Below, one piece after another: positions 7,579-15,729 of a stretch of DNA of 40,118 nt. Under the pieces are notes generated by a model, which worked only from the letters and a program-made list of their open reading frames with translations, ran no database searches and was not told where the DNA came from. Where the stretch lies: IMG/VR virus record IMGVR_UViG_3300017713_000017, positions 1 through 40,118 of that record. One strand, given 5' to 3'. The stretch's first letter is position 1, and each line of letters begins with the position of its first letter. This DNA is from a virus. The translations under genes were made by a program, and so were the position numbers.

Positions 7579-8208
7579 TCAAGGGTTTTTGGGTTGATTT
7601 ATTGTGTATTTGTGCCACCAACCAGATAATTTCATAGTTTTGTAATGTTGATTGAATATTACAACATCTGATTCGGCATGATTCGTTTGTGTCTGTATAG
7701 AAGAATAACCTGATGGGTGTCTTTTTGGTTTGTGTTCGTCATAGAGATACTTGTCAATTCCCTTATGATATTTTACATAATGATAATCTAAATTGTCTGC
7801 AACTTGAGAGTGTATATGAGAATAGTCACCACTCCAAGATACTATGTCACTTGAAATCTGCAAGTGATTATTATAGTAATCATCTGATTGCCAACTGCGA
7901 CTATCACATACCGTTAATTCGTCTGTGAGAAATTTATTACAATCACCTTTGATAATGACATCTATGTCAAAATAAATGTTCCTATAATGTTCTTCTCTGT
8001 ATCTATCGAACATTAACAACTTATTAAAACAACCATAATCATCTTCATACACATTGTCATTGATAACAACATATTCATCGTACTTCAAACCAGAGTACTT
8101 ATCGATCATGTATTTGTAATTGTCTTCGTACCACTGGTCAAACTTATTGCCAGTTCTTACACAGATTACTCTTATCTTCTTTTGAGGTCTAGTTGTTGTT
8201 GTATCCAT
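7579..8208 (-). CDS. Glycosyltransferase-like protein (GT-A, DxD)
   Basis: After a basic N-terminus, the segment IRVICVRTGNKF looks like the first strand of a GT-A nucleotide-sugar-binding fold, and IYFDIDVII places a D81-x-D83 metal/sugar-nucleotide motif at the expected distance. At 209 aa it is a compact enzyme. The acceptor is unknown: phage DNA, virion protein or host surface are all possible. It overlaps the upstream kinase gene by 37 bp, with ribosome site GGAAGAG before its ATG. The last gene of its unit. Confidence 0.65.
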   Translation of the reverse strand: MDTTTTRPQKKIRVICVRTGNKFDQWYEDNYKYMIDKYSGLKYDEYVVINDNVYEDDYGCFNKLLMFDRYREEHYRNIYFDIDVIIKGDCNKFLTDELTVCDSRSWQSDDYYNNHLQISSDIVSWSGDYSHIHSQVADNLDYHYVKYHKGIDKYLYDEHKPKRHPSGYSSIQTQTNHAESDVVIFNQHYKTMKLSGWWHKYTINQPKNP

Positions 8209-8864
8209 AATTTAGCTCTTCCATTTTGTATTTTTTGTCTCAATAATGATCTCACTCGTTTTGATACTTCTTTCATTATGTCTTCATTTACTTCATTATT
8301 ATCTACAATAATAAATCCTTTTTTAAAGAATAGTGAAAACTTACCTATGTTTTGTTGCACAGCTTTCCATGATTTACTTACAATACTTTCTGGCACTTTT
8401 CTTGGTCTCATTGCGTTTCTTTCTAATGCAACATCAAGAGAAGTGTTTACAAATATCATATATGTATCATAACCTATTTGTTGTAATGCTTTTGCTTCGT
8501 TTGACAACTTGTCATAATCTCTAGCAGTACCATCAAGTATTAATCCTAATCTACCTGAGATATAATTATCTTTTTTACTAGCGGTCATTCTTTTTGCTTT
8601 GTCTCTTACTGAATCTCTTTGACCTGCTTGTTTGTCTGCTAATTGAGTAGTCATGTCTAGTTCAAGTTTTGCTTTTTTCATTAAAAATTCAAATTCATTA
8701 TCTGAATTAACTAATTTTAATCCTTGTCCTATTACACCTGATCTTCCAGCAACATATGATTTACCAGAACCTGGTCCACCTGCTAAAAATATTGCTTTAA
8801 AGATGTTTGGGTCATATACACCTTCGTTTAATTCGTCATATAATTCGTCAAATGATTTTTTCAT
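8172..8864 (-). CDS. P-loop kinase / zeta-toxin-like ATPase
   Basis: Walker A GGPGSGKS lies at residues 29-36, followed by a helix and an NSD motif. LGLILDGTARD in the middle is Walker-B-like, and ALERNAMRPRKVP resembles the substrate/lid region of zeta-type and nucleoside kinases. At 230 aa it is a single P-loop domain. T4-like marine phages often carry such a gene next to the tail genes. The substrate is unknown; a nucleotide or small-molecule kinase is as likely as a toxin-like enzyme. It is two bases downstream of the tape-measure-like gene. Confidence 0.78.
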   Translation of the reverse strand: MKKSFDELYDELNEGVYDPNIFKAIFLAGGPGSGKSYVAGRSGVIGQGLKLVNSDNEFEFLMKKAKLELDMTTQLADKQAGQRDSVRDKAKRMTASKKDNYISGRLGLILDGTARDYDKLSNEAKALQQIGYDTYMIFVNTSLDVALERNAMRPRKVPESIVSKSWKAVQQNIGKFSLFFKKGFIIVDNNEVNEDIMKEVSKRVRSLLRQKIQNGRAKLWIQQQLDLKRR

Positions 8865-8866
8865 TT

Positions 8867-10636
8867 TTAATATACTCCAGCATGTGAATTTGTCAATGAG
8901 TTTGCTATTTCATCATGCGATTTAACTGGTGTTTGTTGAACCTGTGTGACACTTGAGTTTCTAGAATTATTTTGGTTTTGTTGAATAATAATATCTGATT
9001 TTCTTGTGTCTTTGGCAAACTGAACCTTGCCCTCTTCGGTAGATAAATCATAACCCATTGGATTACCAGATGCTTCAAGATTTGCTGATGCTGAACCACC
9101 AGGTGCAACTTCTAAACCTATATCATCACCTTTAGTAACTTCATTAAATACTCTTCTAAATGCTTCGCCAGGACTTTCACCACCAGGTAATATTGCTTTA
9201 ACTGCGGCTATACCACCTTTTGCCAATCCTTTAAATATTGTACCTATGTTAAATATCTTATCTTTAAGAGCACTACCAAATGCAAACATGTTGGCAAAAA
9301 ACTCTTTTACTTTTGCAACTGCTGTTAAGAGAGCACCTGTAATTGACCAATCATCAGGTATACCATCAAATCCAAATAAACCTGCTACCATGTTTATTGC
9401 AGCCCTTACTCCACTAAACACAATGTCATATAATCCACCAAAAATTTTAACAAAGTTTTCTATACTAAAGTCGCCAGAGAATAATCCTTTGATACCTTCA
9501 AATATATTTTTTATTCCACCAACAATACTATTAAAAATATCCATAACATATTTCTTCATTATGTCTATTAAAGGTGTTAAAAATTCATATATTTTCATGA
9601 ATACATTAATGATTGCACCAAAGACACTATCAGTTTCTTCTAATCCAAAGTACCTTGCAATTGCATTATACAATCCTGTTACTGCCGAGTCAAGTATTTT
9701 ATATATTGCTTGTCCAAGACCTTTAAAGATGTCAATTAATCCACCAATGATGTCACCTTGAAATAATTTTTTAAATCCACCGAAGACTAGTTCAAACTGT
9801 GGTGCTAATGATTTCATAAATTCTGTTAAATTCTCAAACATTTTACTATCTAAGAATGCTTTTAAACCAAAGAAGGCCGCAACTAATCCACCTGTTTTTA
9901 ACATGGCCATCAGTCCACCACCTGCACTTTTCATAGCATCTTTTGTTGCACCTAAAGCTTTTCCACCAAGTCCCATAATACCACTTTTTAATCCAACAAG
10001 ACCTTTACTAATACCCTGTAAAGACATTGTTTGTTTGATGTTTTGCATTCGTACTTGTCTATCAGCACGAGCTTCTAATCTTCTTTCTTGTCTTTCTATG
10101 TTAGTCGCTTTTTCTTGATACTCACGGGTACCTTTAATTTGTTCAGCAGTCATAGTATCACTAACAAGCATTTTTTCTAATACTTGTTTTTGCATTTTTA
10201 ATTCTGCTCTTGTTTGTTCTTCAGCCGCTAGTTCATTTTCACTAATTCCTCTTGATCTCATGATCAAGTCTCTAGTTGCTTGTGTTTGATCTGTTTGAAT
10301 TTTGTTATTGAGTTCTTGTAATCTATTTTGTTGTTCCAACTGAGCAATTGATTGTTTATCACTTGCCAATTGACTATTTAAAGTTTTTAATTGATCTTTC
10401 TCTACACCACTAAGTCTAGATGCAATGACTTCACCACCTTTAGTCTTTTTACCTTTTTTAAGATCACCAACAAACTTATCAATAGCACCTTGCGACTTCT
10501 TTGCTTGATCTGCTAGTTGTTTTGTTTGTTTTGCTTGATTAACGACTTCTTGTTTCTTTTGAGATACAATCTTAGCTTCTTCTTCAGCATTTTTTCTTCT
10601 AATTGTTGTGATTAAGTTTTCTACTGCAGCTGACAT
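8867..10636 (-). CDS. Tail tape-measure-like / baseplate hub protein (589 aa)
   Basis: Residues 1-200 are long charged helices with coiled-coil character (repeated KK, QAKQ and EEQ patterns). Residues 210-270 are Gly/Ala-rich and hydrophobic (GLVGLKSGIMGLGGKALGAT), and 280-480 contain several amphipathic or hydrophobic helices. The C-terminus is polar and Gln/Asn-rich. This profile is that of a tape-measure protein, and the length is close to T4 gp29 (590 aa). A gp26 gene with a frameshift, typical of tape-measure chaperones, lies just upstream. Direct homology to gp29 cannot be shown by eye. A late promoter precedes it. Confidence 0.7.
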   Translation of the reverse strand: MSAAVENLITTIRRKNAEEEAKIVSQKKQEVVNQAKQTKQLADQAKKSQGAIDKFVGDLKKGKKTKGGEVIASRLSGVEKDQLKTLNSQLASDKQSIAQLEQQNRLQELNNKIQTDQTQATRDLIMRSRGISENELAAEEQTRAELKMQKQVLEKMLVSDTMTAEQIKGTREYQEKATNIERQERRLEARADRQVRMQNIKQTMSLQGISKGLVGLKSGIMGLGGKALGATKDAMKSAGGGLMAMLKTGGLVAAFFGLKAFLDSKMFENLTEFMKSLAPQFELVFGGFKKLFQGDIIGGLIDIFKGLGQAIYKILDSAVTGLYNAIARYFGLEETDSVFGAIINVFMKIYEFLTPLIDIMKKYVMDIFNSIVGGIKNIFEGIKGLFSGDFSIENFVKIFGGLYDIVFSGVRAAINMVAGLFGFDGIPDDWSITGALLTAVAKVKEFFANMFAFGSALKDKIFNIGTIFKGLAKGGIAAVKAILPGGESPGEAFRRVFNEVTKGDDIGLEVAPGGSASANLEASGNPMGYDLSTEEGKVQFAKDTRKSDIIIQQNQNNSRNSSVTQVQQTPVKSHDEIANSLTNSHAGVY

Positions 10637-10773
10637 TTGTTTTTACCTCTAAAGTATTTATATCCAATACCTTTGTCTCTACTCTTCCATAATTTTTGCC
10701 AACTCCATACAGAGACTTTACTTGATACAGTACTGATAAAATTCAATGATGTATATACAATTCTATCGAACAT
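10621..10773 (-). CDS. Small hypothetical protein, 50 aa
   Basis: The frame begins MFDRIVYTSLNFISTVSSKV and ends KNKCQLQ. ATG at 10773 overlaps the upstream stop (TAATG), and its end runs 16 bases into the tape-measure-like gene, so coupling to both is likely. The sequence is basic with a Trp-rich centre (SVWSWQKLWKS), perhaps a membrane-surface helix. Function unknown. Confidence 0.55.
   Translation of the reverse strand: MFDRIVYTSLNFISTVSSKVSVWSWQKLWKSRDKGIGYKYFRGKNKCQLQ
10655..10662 (-). promoter_or_regulatory. T4-type late promoter
   Basis: Perfect TATAAATA on the minus strand, 18 bases upstream of the ATG of the tape-measure-like gene (10636). This octamer is the T4 late -10 read by gp55, with the gp33 co-activator that is encoded here at 20621-20860. 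Confidence 0.65.
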
Positions 10774-11117
10774 TACTTTTTCTTATCTGTTTTTTTACTA
10801 TCTGTATATGCATTTGCACCAAAATAAGCTGCAACTAATGCTGATATGGCAACAAAATATGTAGGTGCAATATCACCAATAATCTTTGCCGTACTTTCAA
10901 ATCCTAACATTGAAGTAATTAAAATACCTGCTGGATAACATAACATACCCCACAATGCAAACCATGTCATTGATCTCATTGCGTCTCTACGAGCATCAGC
11001 ATCTTCAAGTTCTTTTCTCTTAAACTCTAGATACATTTCATGCTCTCTATCAGATACTTGACCATCACCATTTGTATCTGCTGGATGGTGATCTGTTTTT
11101 TTTATTTCATCTGTCAT
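10773..11117 (-). CDS. EF-hand small membrane protein (holin candidate)
   Basis: Residues 14-25 (DTNGDGQVSDRE) form a textbook EF-hand calcium loop, with D14, N16, D18, G19, S22 and E25 in the ligand positions. It is followed by a charged helix (YLEFKRKELEDADARR) and two transmembrane segments near residues 48-70 and 80-102, then a Lys-rich tail. At 114 aa the size suits a holin or other membrane protein. The single EF-hand suggests calcium or membrane-surface sensing. It sits between tail-assembly genes, so a virion or lysis-timing role are both possible. Confidence 0.65.
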   Translation of the reverse strand: MTDEIKKTDHHPADTNGDGQVSDREHEMYLEFKRKELEDADARRDAMRSMTWFALWGMLCYPAGILITSMLGFESTAKIIGDIAPTYFVAISALVAAYFGANAYTDSKKTDKKK

Positions 11118-11121
11118 ATCT

Positions 11122-11327
11122 CTACCTTCTATGTCTATTTTTTTCTTCTTGTTCTTTTTGTTTTCTGTTTTCTTCCTTTATATGCTCTGCAAGTAGATTA
11201 ACATAAACTTCCCTCTCCCATGGCCACATTTCTTCTAGTTCAGACAACGAATATTTGTGATGTTGTAGCATCGCAAAGTTTGTTTTAAAATAATTCGTTA
11301 TCGTGTCATGTGAGAGGCCTATGCTAA
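11122..11327 (-). CDS. -1 frame extension of gp26 (tail assembly chaperone-like), reached by frameshift
   Basis: This frame is open from the gp26 slippery site to a TAG at 11122. After the shift it reads SIGLSHDTITNYFKTNFAML and continues with KYSLSELEEMWPWERE, a helical protein-like sequence that begins before any start codon; the first ATG is at 11271 (49 aa). The pattern PWEREVYVNLLAEHIKEE resembles C-terminal chaperone domains of tape-measure genes and may correspond functionally to T4 gp51. The fusion would be about 300 aa. Independent initiation at 11271 is possible but lacks a clear ribosome site. Confidence 0.75.
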
Positions 11328-12023
11328 AAAATTTGCAAGGCCCTCGATTACAACCTCACTCTTTACCTTAGTCTTAGGGTTTTCAACTTCAACCACATGT
11401 CTAAGTCTAGGCATCGTTTCATAAAATTTCATAATCTTTGACAACTGAGCACTATTAAGTGAATCAATAAATTCATTAAGGTCTTCGTTAGTAAAATCTA
11501 TTCTTTTATGAATAGTTTCACCTTCGATTACTTCATCAATACATTTTTTAATCAAATCAAAAAATCCTGTTGAACCTTGTCCTTTATCAAAATCTTTAAA
11601 GTCATCAATTAAAGGATAATTCATAGTAATACTCACATCGTCTGTAATATTTATCTTATTGCTATGATCATCTTTGACTGTCATGTCAAGTTCATCTAAA
11701 TTAATATTGACTATTGCTCGTGTTTTATTGTCATCTGGGCAGGTAACTGAAATTTTAGCAGTTTCCCCAACTGATTTTGCTCTTAGTTTAATAAAGATAT
11801 ATTCAATATCAAACATTGGAAGTTTATTAACATCCAACTTATCAAAAGTACAACTTTTAATAATATTTTTTACTGCTTCAACTATCTGTTTATCTTCCTT
11901 ACTTTCACTAGCCATCATAAGAACCTTTTGTTCTTTGACTAAGAAAGGTCGATATTTAATAATTTCTGCTGTTGACGGCAACTCTAATTCGTATGTAGCT
12001 GTTGCCAGTTTTGGTAGTGCCAT
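11319..12023 (-). CDS. 26: Baseplate hub subunit gp26-like
   Basis: The opening (MALPKLATATYELELPSTAE) followed by RPFLVKEQKVLMMASES is characteristic of the T4 gp26 family. In T4 this protein works in assembly of the central baseplate hub with gp27, gp29, gp28 and gp51. The protein is 234 aa (T4: about 208). It ends ANFLA at a slippery run, and a -1 shift would add about 67 residues. Neighbouring tube-like and tape-measure-like genes agree with a hub/tail module. The ribosome site is AAGGAGCG before ATG. Confidence 0.82.
   Translation of the reverse strand: MALPKLATATYELELPSTAEIIKYRPFLVKEQKVLMMASESKEDKQIVEAVKNIIKSCTFDKLDVNKLPMFDIEYIFIKLRAKSVGETAKISVTCPDDNKTRAIVNINLDELDMTVKDDHSNKINITDDVSITMNYPLIDDFKDFDKGQGSTGFFDLIKKCIDEVIEGETIHKRIDFTNEDLNEFIDSLNSAQLSKIMKFYETMPRLRHVVEVENPKTKVKSEVVIEGLANFLA
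11325..11334 (-). promoter_or_regulatory. Programmed -1 frameshift site in gp26
   Basis: Zero-frame codons GCA AAT TTT TTA GCA TAG contain two overlapping canonical X-XXY-YYZ heptamers: A-AAT-TTT and T-TTT-TTA. They lie one codon before the gp26 stop. A -1 slip reads AGC ATA GGC and enters the open 11122 frame. Confidence 0.78.
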
Positions 12024-12048
12024 AATTATCGCTCCTTATATATTAATA

Positions 12049-12774
12049 TTATAGTCTTCTTAACACTGCTGGAACACGACTTCTTAACTGTCGTTCAACA
12101 GTATTAACAAACACATCGCCAATTCTTTCTAGAAGTGGTTTAGGCAATTCTGCCTCATCTGTTAAATTTTTCCAATATCTATATGACCAAGTAACAGGCA
12201 TTAAGTAAATAGAGTTTAGTACACCATAATCTGCTTGTAGTTCTCCAACTGTTGATGGGTAACACTCTACTAACTCTACACCATGTCTTCTTCTATCATT
12301 CTTATCAAGTTGAAATATTTGCATAGTTCCAACGTAATCGTCATAATATCCTACTGAAAAATCTGTTCTATTTGCAGCTATTCTTTGCCAATCATCAAAG
12401 AAATTTCTTTCTCTAAAATCTGATGATACTCTAACACTTGTACTAAGCTCTGCAAAAGTTTGACCTGAAACAACTTTTCTTACAGGACCATAAATGTTTG
12501 TATCTTCTTGCGTTTCTAAAGTCATACCAGGAAATGAAACCTGTGTTGTTTCCATAGAAACTCTTCTTACTAAATCTGTTCCTTTTTGTTGCAAGCTTGC
12601 ACCAAATATATTTGAACTGGCCGCTTGTCCACCAGAACCTCTATAACCACTTGGTGGTGTAATTATTACTTCATACTTTGTAGGTCTAGCATAACCATCT
12701 TGACTTCTAAAACCTGCTAAGATTTCATTTAGTACTCCGTATGCAAACCCATCTAGTAAACTGCTTCTTGCCAT
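12049..12774 (-). CDS. Tail-tube-fold protein (baseplate tube initiator, gp54-like)
   Basis: The central part (FDDWQRIAANRTDFSVGYYD, then DYVGTMQIFQLD) and ELVECYPSTVG with a C-terminal TWSYRYW have the pattern of the T4 gp19/gp54 tube family: a long insertion-bearing beta barrel with an ECYP-type strand. At 241 aa it is longer than the tube protein gp19 (163) and shorter than gp54 (320), so tube initiator is the better guess; gp48 is already accounted for at 14524. It acts where the tube starts to polymerise on the baseplate. The gene precedes gp26 with a 25-base gap. Confidence 0.7.
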   Translation of the reverse strand: MARSSLLDGFAYGVLNEILAGFRSQDGYARPTKYEVIITPPSGYRGSGGQAASSNIFGASLQQKGTDLVRRVSMETTQVSFPGMTLETQEDTNIYGPVRKVVSGQTFAELSTSVRVSSDFRERNFFDDWQRIAANRTDFSVGYYDDYVGTMQIFQLDKNDRRRHGVELVECYPSTVGELQADYGVLNSIYLMPVTWSYRYWKNLTDEAELPKPLLERIGDVFVNTVERQLRSRVPAVLRRL

Positions 12775-12775
12775 T

Positions 12776-12994
12776 TTAATTTTTTTCCAATATTATTGCT
12801 TTGATTCCTTTAGAACCATCTATGTTGACTTCAAGCTCTGCCTTTGATTTTATACACTGATACCTTACAGACATTGTTGGTTGTCTTTCAGCTATTCTTT
12901 TACCCTTGAGGCATATGGCCATGTTTTCTTGTATTCTATGCTCTTTTATTTCGCCATTCATTATCATCAAAAGAGCCACTACTACTTCTATCAT
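12776..12994 (-). CDS. Small protein with hydrophobic N-terminus, 72 aa
   Basis: Starts MIEVVVALLMIMNGEIKEHR: a short hydrophobic stretch that is too short for a firm membrane helix, then a basic region with two Cys (C28 and C47), compatible with a disulfide-linked small fold. Not recognised. It lies two bases from each neighbour within the virion gene run. Confidence 0.65.
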   Translation of the reverse strand: MIEVVVALLMIMNGEIKEHRIQENMAICLKGKRIAERQPTMSVRYQCIKSKAELEVNIDGSKGIKAIILEKN

Positions 12995-12996
12995 AT

Positions 12997-13449
12997 CTAC
13001 TCCTTTTTCGAATGTCCGTTTCCGTTTATTCTAACCTTATCTTTTAATTCTTCAATATCTTCTAAGGCTTTTTCTAATTGTTTTGTTATAAAGTTTATGT
13101 TAACTTTATTATGCATCATATCTTCTAATTGTTTTTCTACCTTTTCAAGCGTCTTGTAAAGGTCTTCGATGAGCATGTATTGCTCGGAGTCAGCAGGTAA
13201 AGTACCCATTTCTCCTCTTGGCCATTTAATTCTAAACTCTGTATTTTTTGTTAAATCGTTTTCTAATCTCTCTATGTGAGATTGCAAATCTTTTTCTGCT
13301 AATACTGCTTTAGTCTCTAATATATTTAGACGCTCTAACATACCAAAGTATGACCATGCTCCAAGTGCCACTGCCGCAATTATAGCGAGCATATTTCTTA
13401 CTGGCATTGATACAGCAGTATCATCCGATATATCCATTCTTTTAGACAT
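12997..13449 (-). CDS. Membrane-anchored coiled-coil protein, 150 aa
   Basis: One transmembrane segment (residues 19-36, MLAIIAAVALGAWSYFGM), then a coiled coil (about 38-70), a conserved-looking block IKWPRGEMGTLPADSEQYML, and a second coiled coil to the C-terminus. I recall similar proteins with the same WPRGEMG block beside baseplate genes in marine T4-like phages, without a known role. It could be a virion or host-membrane protein. Confidence 0.7.
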   Translation of the reverse strand: MSKRMDISDDTAVSMPVRNMLAIIAAVALGAWSYFGMLERLNILETKAVLAEKDLQSHIERLENDLTKNTEFRIKWPRGEMGTLPADSEQYMLIEDLYKTLEKVEKQLEDMMHNKVNINFITKQLEKALEDIEELKDKVRINGNGHSKKE

Positions 13450-13450
13450 A

Positions 13451-14008
13451 TTATATCATCTTTCTTGAGTCTCGCCAGACTTCATTTGTTGATGCTTTCT
13501 TAAATCTTGCAACGGGCAATAATGTTGCAACAGTCCATTCGTCAGCATCTATAAGACGAAAATCAGACTTCACTCTAGTATTTAGATACCTCTTTAGTGT
13601 AGGTTTGATTAATCTTACTCTTTTTAATCTCTGATAATCTGCCTGTATTTTAGTTTTTTTTGTCAAATCTTTTGTAGATGAAAAGTCAATCAATCTATCT
13701 AATAATCTAATTCTAAGAGGAATAGGCAAGTAATGTAAGTTAATTCCTAAGAACCCATCATTGTATTGTTCTATAGGAAGTATTAAAGGAAAAGTATCAT
13801 AGTAAGGTAGTTTTGCTTTTAACTTTGGGTCATAGAAAAACATGTTGAGTTTACCAAACTCTACAGTTCTTTTTCTTTTACCGTCTCTAATAAGTTGTTG
13901 TGCGCCTGGGGTACCAAACTCTTTAATCTTGTCTTTATACCATTCAGTGCTTCTAGGTCTACCCCCAGCTGCTTTTTGTACTGATTGTATGTATTTTGAA
14001 ACTGCCAT
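13451..14008 (-). CDS. Conserved T4-like phage protein next to gp4, function unclear
   Basis: The block MFFYDPKLKAKLPYYDTFPL and GFLGINLHYLP in the middle are familiar from marine T4-like phages, where similar proteins lie near head-completion/baseplate genes. One possibility is the DNA end protector role (T4 gp2), since gp2 is near gp4 in T4, but I cannot show homology. It is 185 aa and basic, with no membrane segment. A late promoter (TATAAATA at 14025-14032) sits 16 bases before its ATG, so it is a late, probably virion-related gene. Confidence 0.7.
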   Translation of the reverse strand: MAVSKYIQSVQKAAGGRPRSTEWYKDKIKEFGTPGAQQLIRDGKRKRTVEFGKLNMFFYDPKLKAKLPYYDTFPLILPIEQYNDGFLGINLHYLPIPLRIRLLDRLIDFSSTKDLTKKTKIQADYQRLKRVRLIKPTLKRYLNTRVKSDFRLIDADEWTVATLLPVARFKKASTNEVWRDSRKMI

Positions 14009-14023
14009 ATTTATATCCTACTA

Positions 14024-14470
14024 TTATTTATAATTGGGTGCTAGGTGGTCTTCCGTTAATATCTTAAATTCATATCCTCTATCTTTGCAGTATTCCGTTG
14101 CAGAGTCAAACTTTGCTCTATTTACTGCATATGTATGAACCTCAGATAACCATCTTTTTGTTCTTCTTTTGGGATTTTTTGATGGTGGTTTAAGTTGTGA
14201 TTTTGGTTTTACTTCAATAATGAATTTTTTATTTGAACCATCTTTTTGTTTTACCTTCATATAAAAATCAGGAAAATATCTATGCAATCTACCATCGACA
14301 GGTGATGTGTAGGGTATTGCTATTTCTTCACTTCCCCACTCAATTACCTTCGTTGTTTTATCGCAATAATCCATTAATCGTCTTTCCCACATAGAACGAT
14401 AAATAATCTTTAAAGGATTACCTCTATATTTTTCTCTATTCTTCGGTATGTATCTGCCACTATAAGTCAT
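14024..14470 (-). CDS. 4: Head completion protein gp4
   Basis: From the ATG at 14470 the protein starts MTYSGRYIPKNREKYRGNPL, which aligns well by eye with T4 gp4 (SGKWVPKN, KYRGDP, YRSNWE). The following YRSMWERRLMDYCD, WGSEEIAIPY, YFPDFY and FIIEVKPKSQ give a PD-(D/E)XK-like nuclease core with D in FPDF and E/K in IEVKP. gp4 completes packaged heads so tails can join. An earlier ATG at 14503 is possible, but 14470 has the ribosome site AAAGGAGTTAATA and matches the family start. Confidence 0.88.
   Translation of the reverse strand: MTYSGRYIPKNREKYRGNPLKIIYRSMWERRLMDYCDKTTKVIEWGSEEIAIPYTSPVDGRLHRYFPDFYMKVKQKDGSNKKFIIEVKPKSQLKPPSKNPKRRTKRWLSEVHTYAVNRAKFDSATEYCKDRGYEFKILTEDHLAPNYK
14025..14032 (-). 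promoter_or_regulatory. T4-type late promoter
   Basis: Perfect minus-strand TATAAATA, 16 bases upstream of the ATG at 14008. It overlaps the last codons of gp4. A second copy at 14008-14015 touches the ATG itself and is too close to serve this gene. Confidence 0.6.
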
Positions 14471-14489
14471 TATTAACTCCTTTATAACA

Positions 14490-14497
14490 TATAAATA
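14490..14497 (+). promoter_or_regulatory. T4-type late promoter for the plus-strand baseplate operon
   Basis: Perfect TATAAATA on the plus strand, 26 bases before the gp48 ATG at 14524; it should drive gp48-gp53-gp27-IscA. The divergent minus-strand gp4 starts at 14470, so this 50 bp interval serves both directions. Confidence 0.75.
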
Positions 14498-14523
14498 GTA
14501 CAATAGTCAAGGAATATTTATCT

Positions 14524-15729
14524 ATGAGCATAATAAAAGGTTTAAAAACACAAGCAGTTAGTACAGCAGCCTCTTACGGTATCAGAAAAGTCAGTGGTAT
14601 CTTGCGTAAACAGTTAGGTTTGCAAGATGTTAATCGACAAGGTGGACCTGTATCTAAATCTAGTGCAGAATTCAATAAACCAACAAATATCTTCTCTTTC
14701 CCTCTAGATGTCACTGGTGGCCCAGGTATCGGTAATCAAGGACACTATGTTATGTTCTATATCAATGAACAACAAGACGCAGAATTAAGATTTGGCGAAA
14801 GAAAAGACGGTGAGACTTCAGTTATTGAAAATGCATCACAAGCCAATGTTCCACAATACATTACAAGAATGGTAGGTGATACTGCTGTAAGAGAAGAGAA
14901 TACAAATGGGTATGAAAATCAACAACATTTAGACATGGTTGACCCTGGGTTTAAAAAAGCATTAAGTAAAAGAAAAACTAAACCAAAACCTTATAAGGCA
15001 GGTGGTTCAACTGCATATCTAAAAAGAGCACCAACTGTAAGATTAGATACTGCGATTGCATTATACATGCCACCACAAGCAACTTATATCAATCAATTTA
15101 ATTATACTGATACTGAAATTGGTTCTGGTGCAAGAGCGGCAACAGATGCCTACGGACAAATAATGAGTGGTGCTGGGACTGCCGAAGTTATTGGTTCAAC
15201 AATGAAAAATTTAGGAACAGGTCTAAGTGAGGGTTTAATGAAAACTGCAACTGCAGCTGTTGGTGCAATACCTGGTTTACAAGGAACGAGAGAAGCATAC
15301 GAAGCGGCACAAGGTGCCATTGTTGCTGATAGAATGGAATTAGCATTCAAAGGTTTAAACAAAAGAAAGTTCCAATTTCAATTTAAATTTTTACCTAAAA
15401 ACAAAAGAGAGTCAGACGAAGTAAGAAATATTATATTTGCCTTTAGAGCAAATGCAGCACCAGAGTTTGTTGGTGGTGACAGAGCAGGTAGAAAGATGAG
15501 AGTTCCAAATACATTTGATATACAATATATGTATGATGGTAATGAAAACCAATACTTACAAAAAATATCAACATGTGTATTGGAAAATATTACAGTCACA
15601 TATGGTGGCGATAGATTTAGAACATTTACACCTAACGAAGAAGGTGCTCCACCTGTTGAAACTCAATGTACACTAGAGTTCTCAGAAATGGAATTAATTA
15701 CAAAAGAAAGAATTTACGAGGGTTACTAG
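14524..15729 (+). CDS. 48: Baseplate tail-tube cap gp48
   Basis: The C-terminal half contains KFQFQFKFLPKNKRESDEVR, IIFAFRANAAPEF, FDIQYMYDG and ENITVTYGGD, a pattern typical of T4-like gp48, which caps the baseplate and starts tube polymerisation with gp54. At 401 aa it is slightly longer than T4 gp48 (364). An Ala/Gly-rich helical insertion lies about 200-265. First gene of the plus-strand late operon, 0 bp from gp53. Confidence 0.85.
   Translation: MSIIKGLKTQAVSTAASYGIRKVSGILRKQLGLQDVNRQGGPVSKSSAEFNKPTNIFSFPLDVTGGPGIGNQGHYVMFYINEQQDAELRFGERKDGETSVIENASQANVPQYITRMVGDTAVREENTNGYENQQHLDMVDPGFKKALSKRKTKPKPYKAGGSTAYLKRAPTVRLDTAIALYMPPQATYINQFNYTDTEIGSGARAATDAYGQIMSGAGTAEVIGSTMKNLGTGLSEGLMKTATAAVGAIPGLQGTREAYEAAQGAIVADRMELAFKGLNKRKFQFQFKFLPKNKRESDEVRNIIFAFRANAAPEFVGGDRAGRKMRVPNTFDIQYMYDGNENQYLQKISTCVLENITVTYGGDRFRTFTPNEEGAPPVETQCTLEFSEMELITKERIYEGY

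Noticed and set aside
9246-9761. Plus-strand 171-codon frame opposite the tape-measure-like gene
   Set aside because: Product is Pro/Ile/Ser-rich, as expected from antisense of a helical protein; no ribosome site.
14008-14015. TATAAATA touching the ATG at 14008
   Set aside because: Transcription would start after the ATG, so it cannot serve that gene; the copy at 14025-14032 is correctly spaced.
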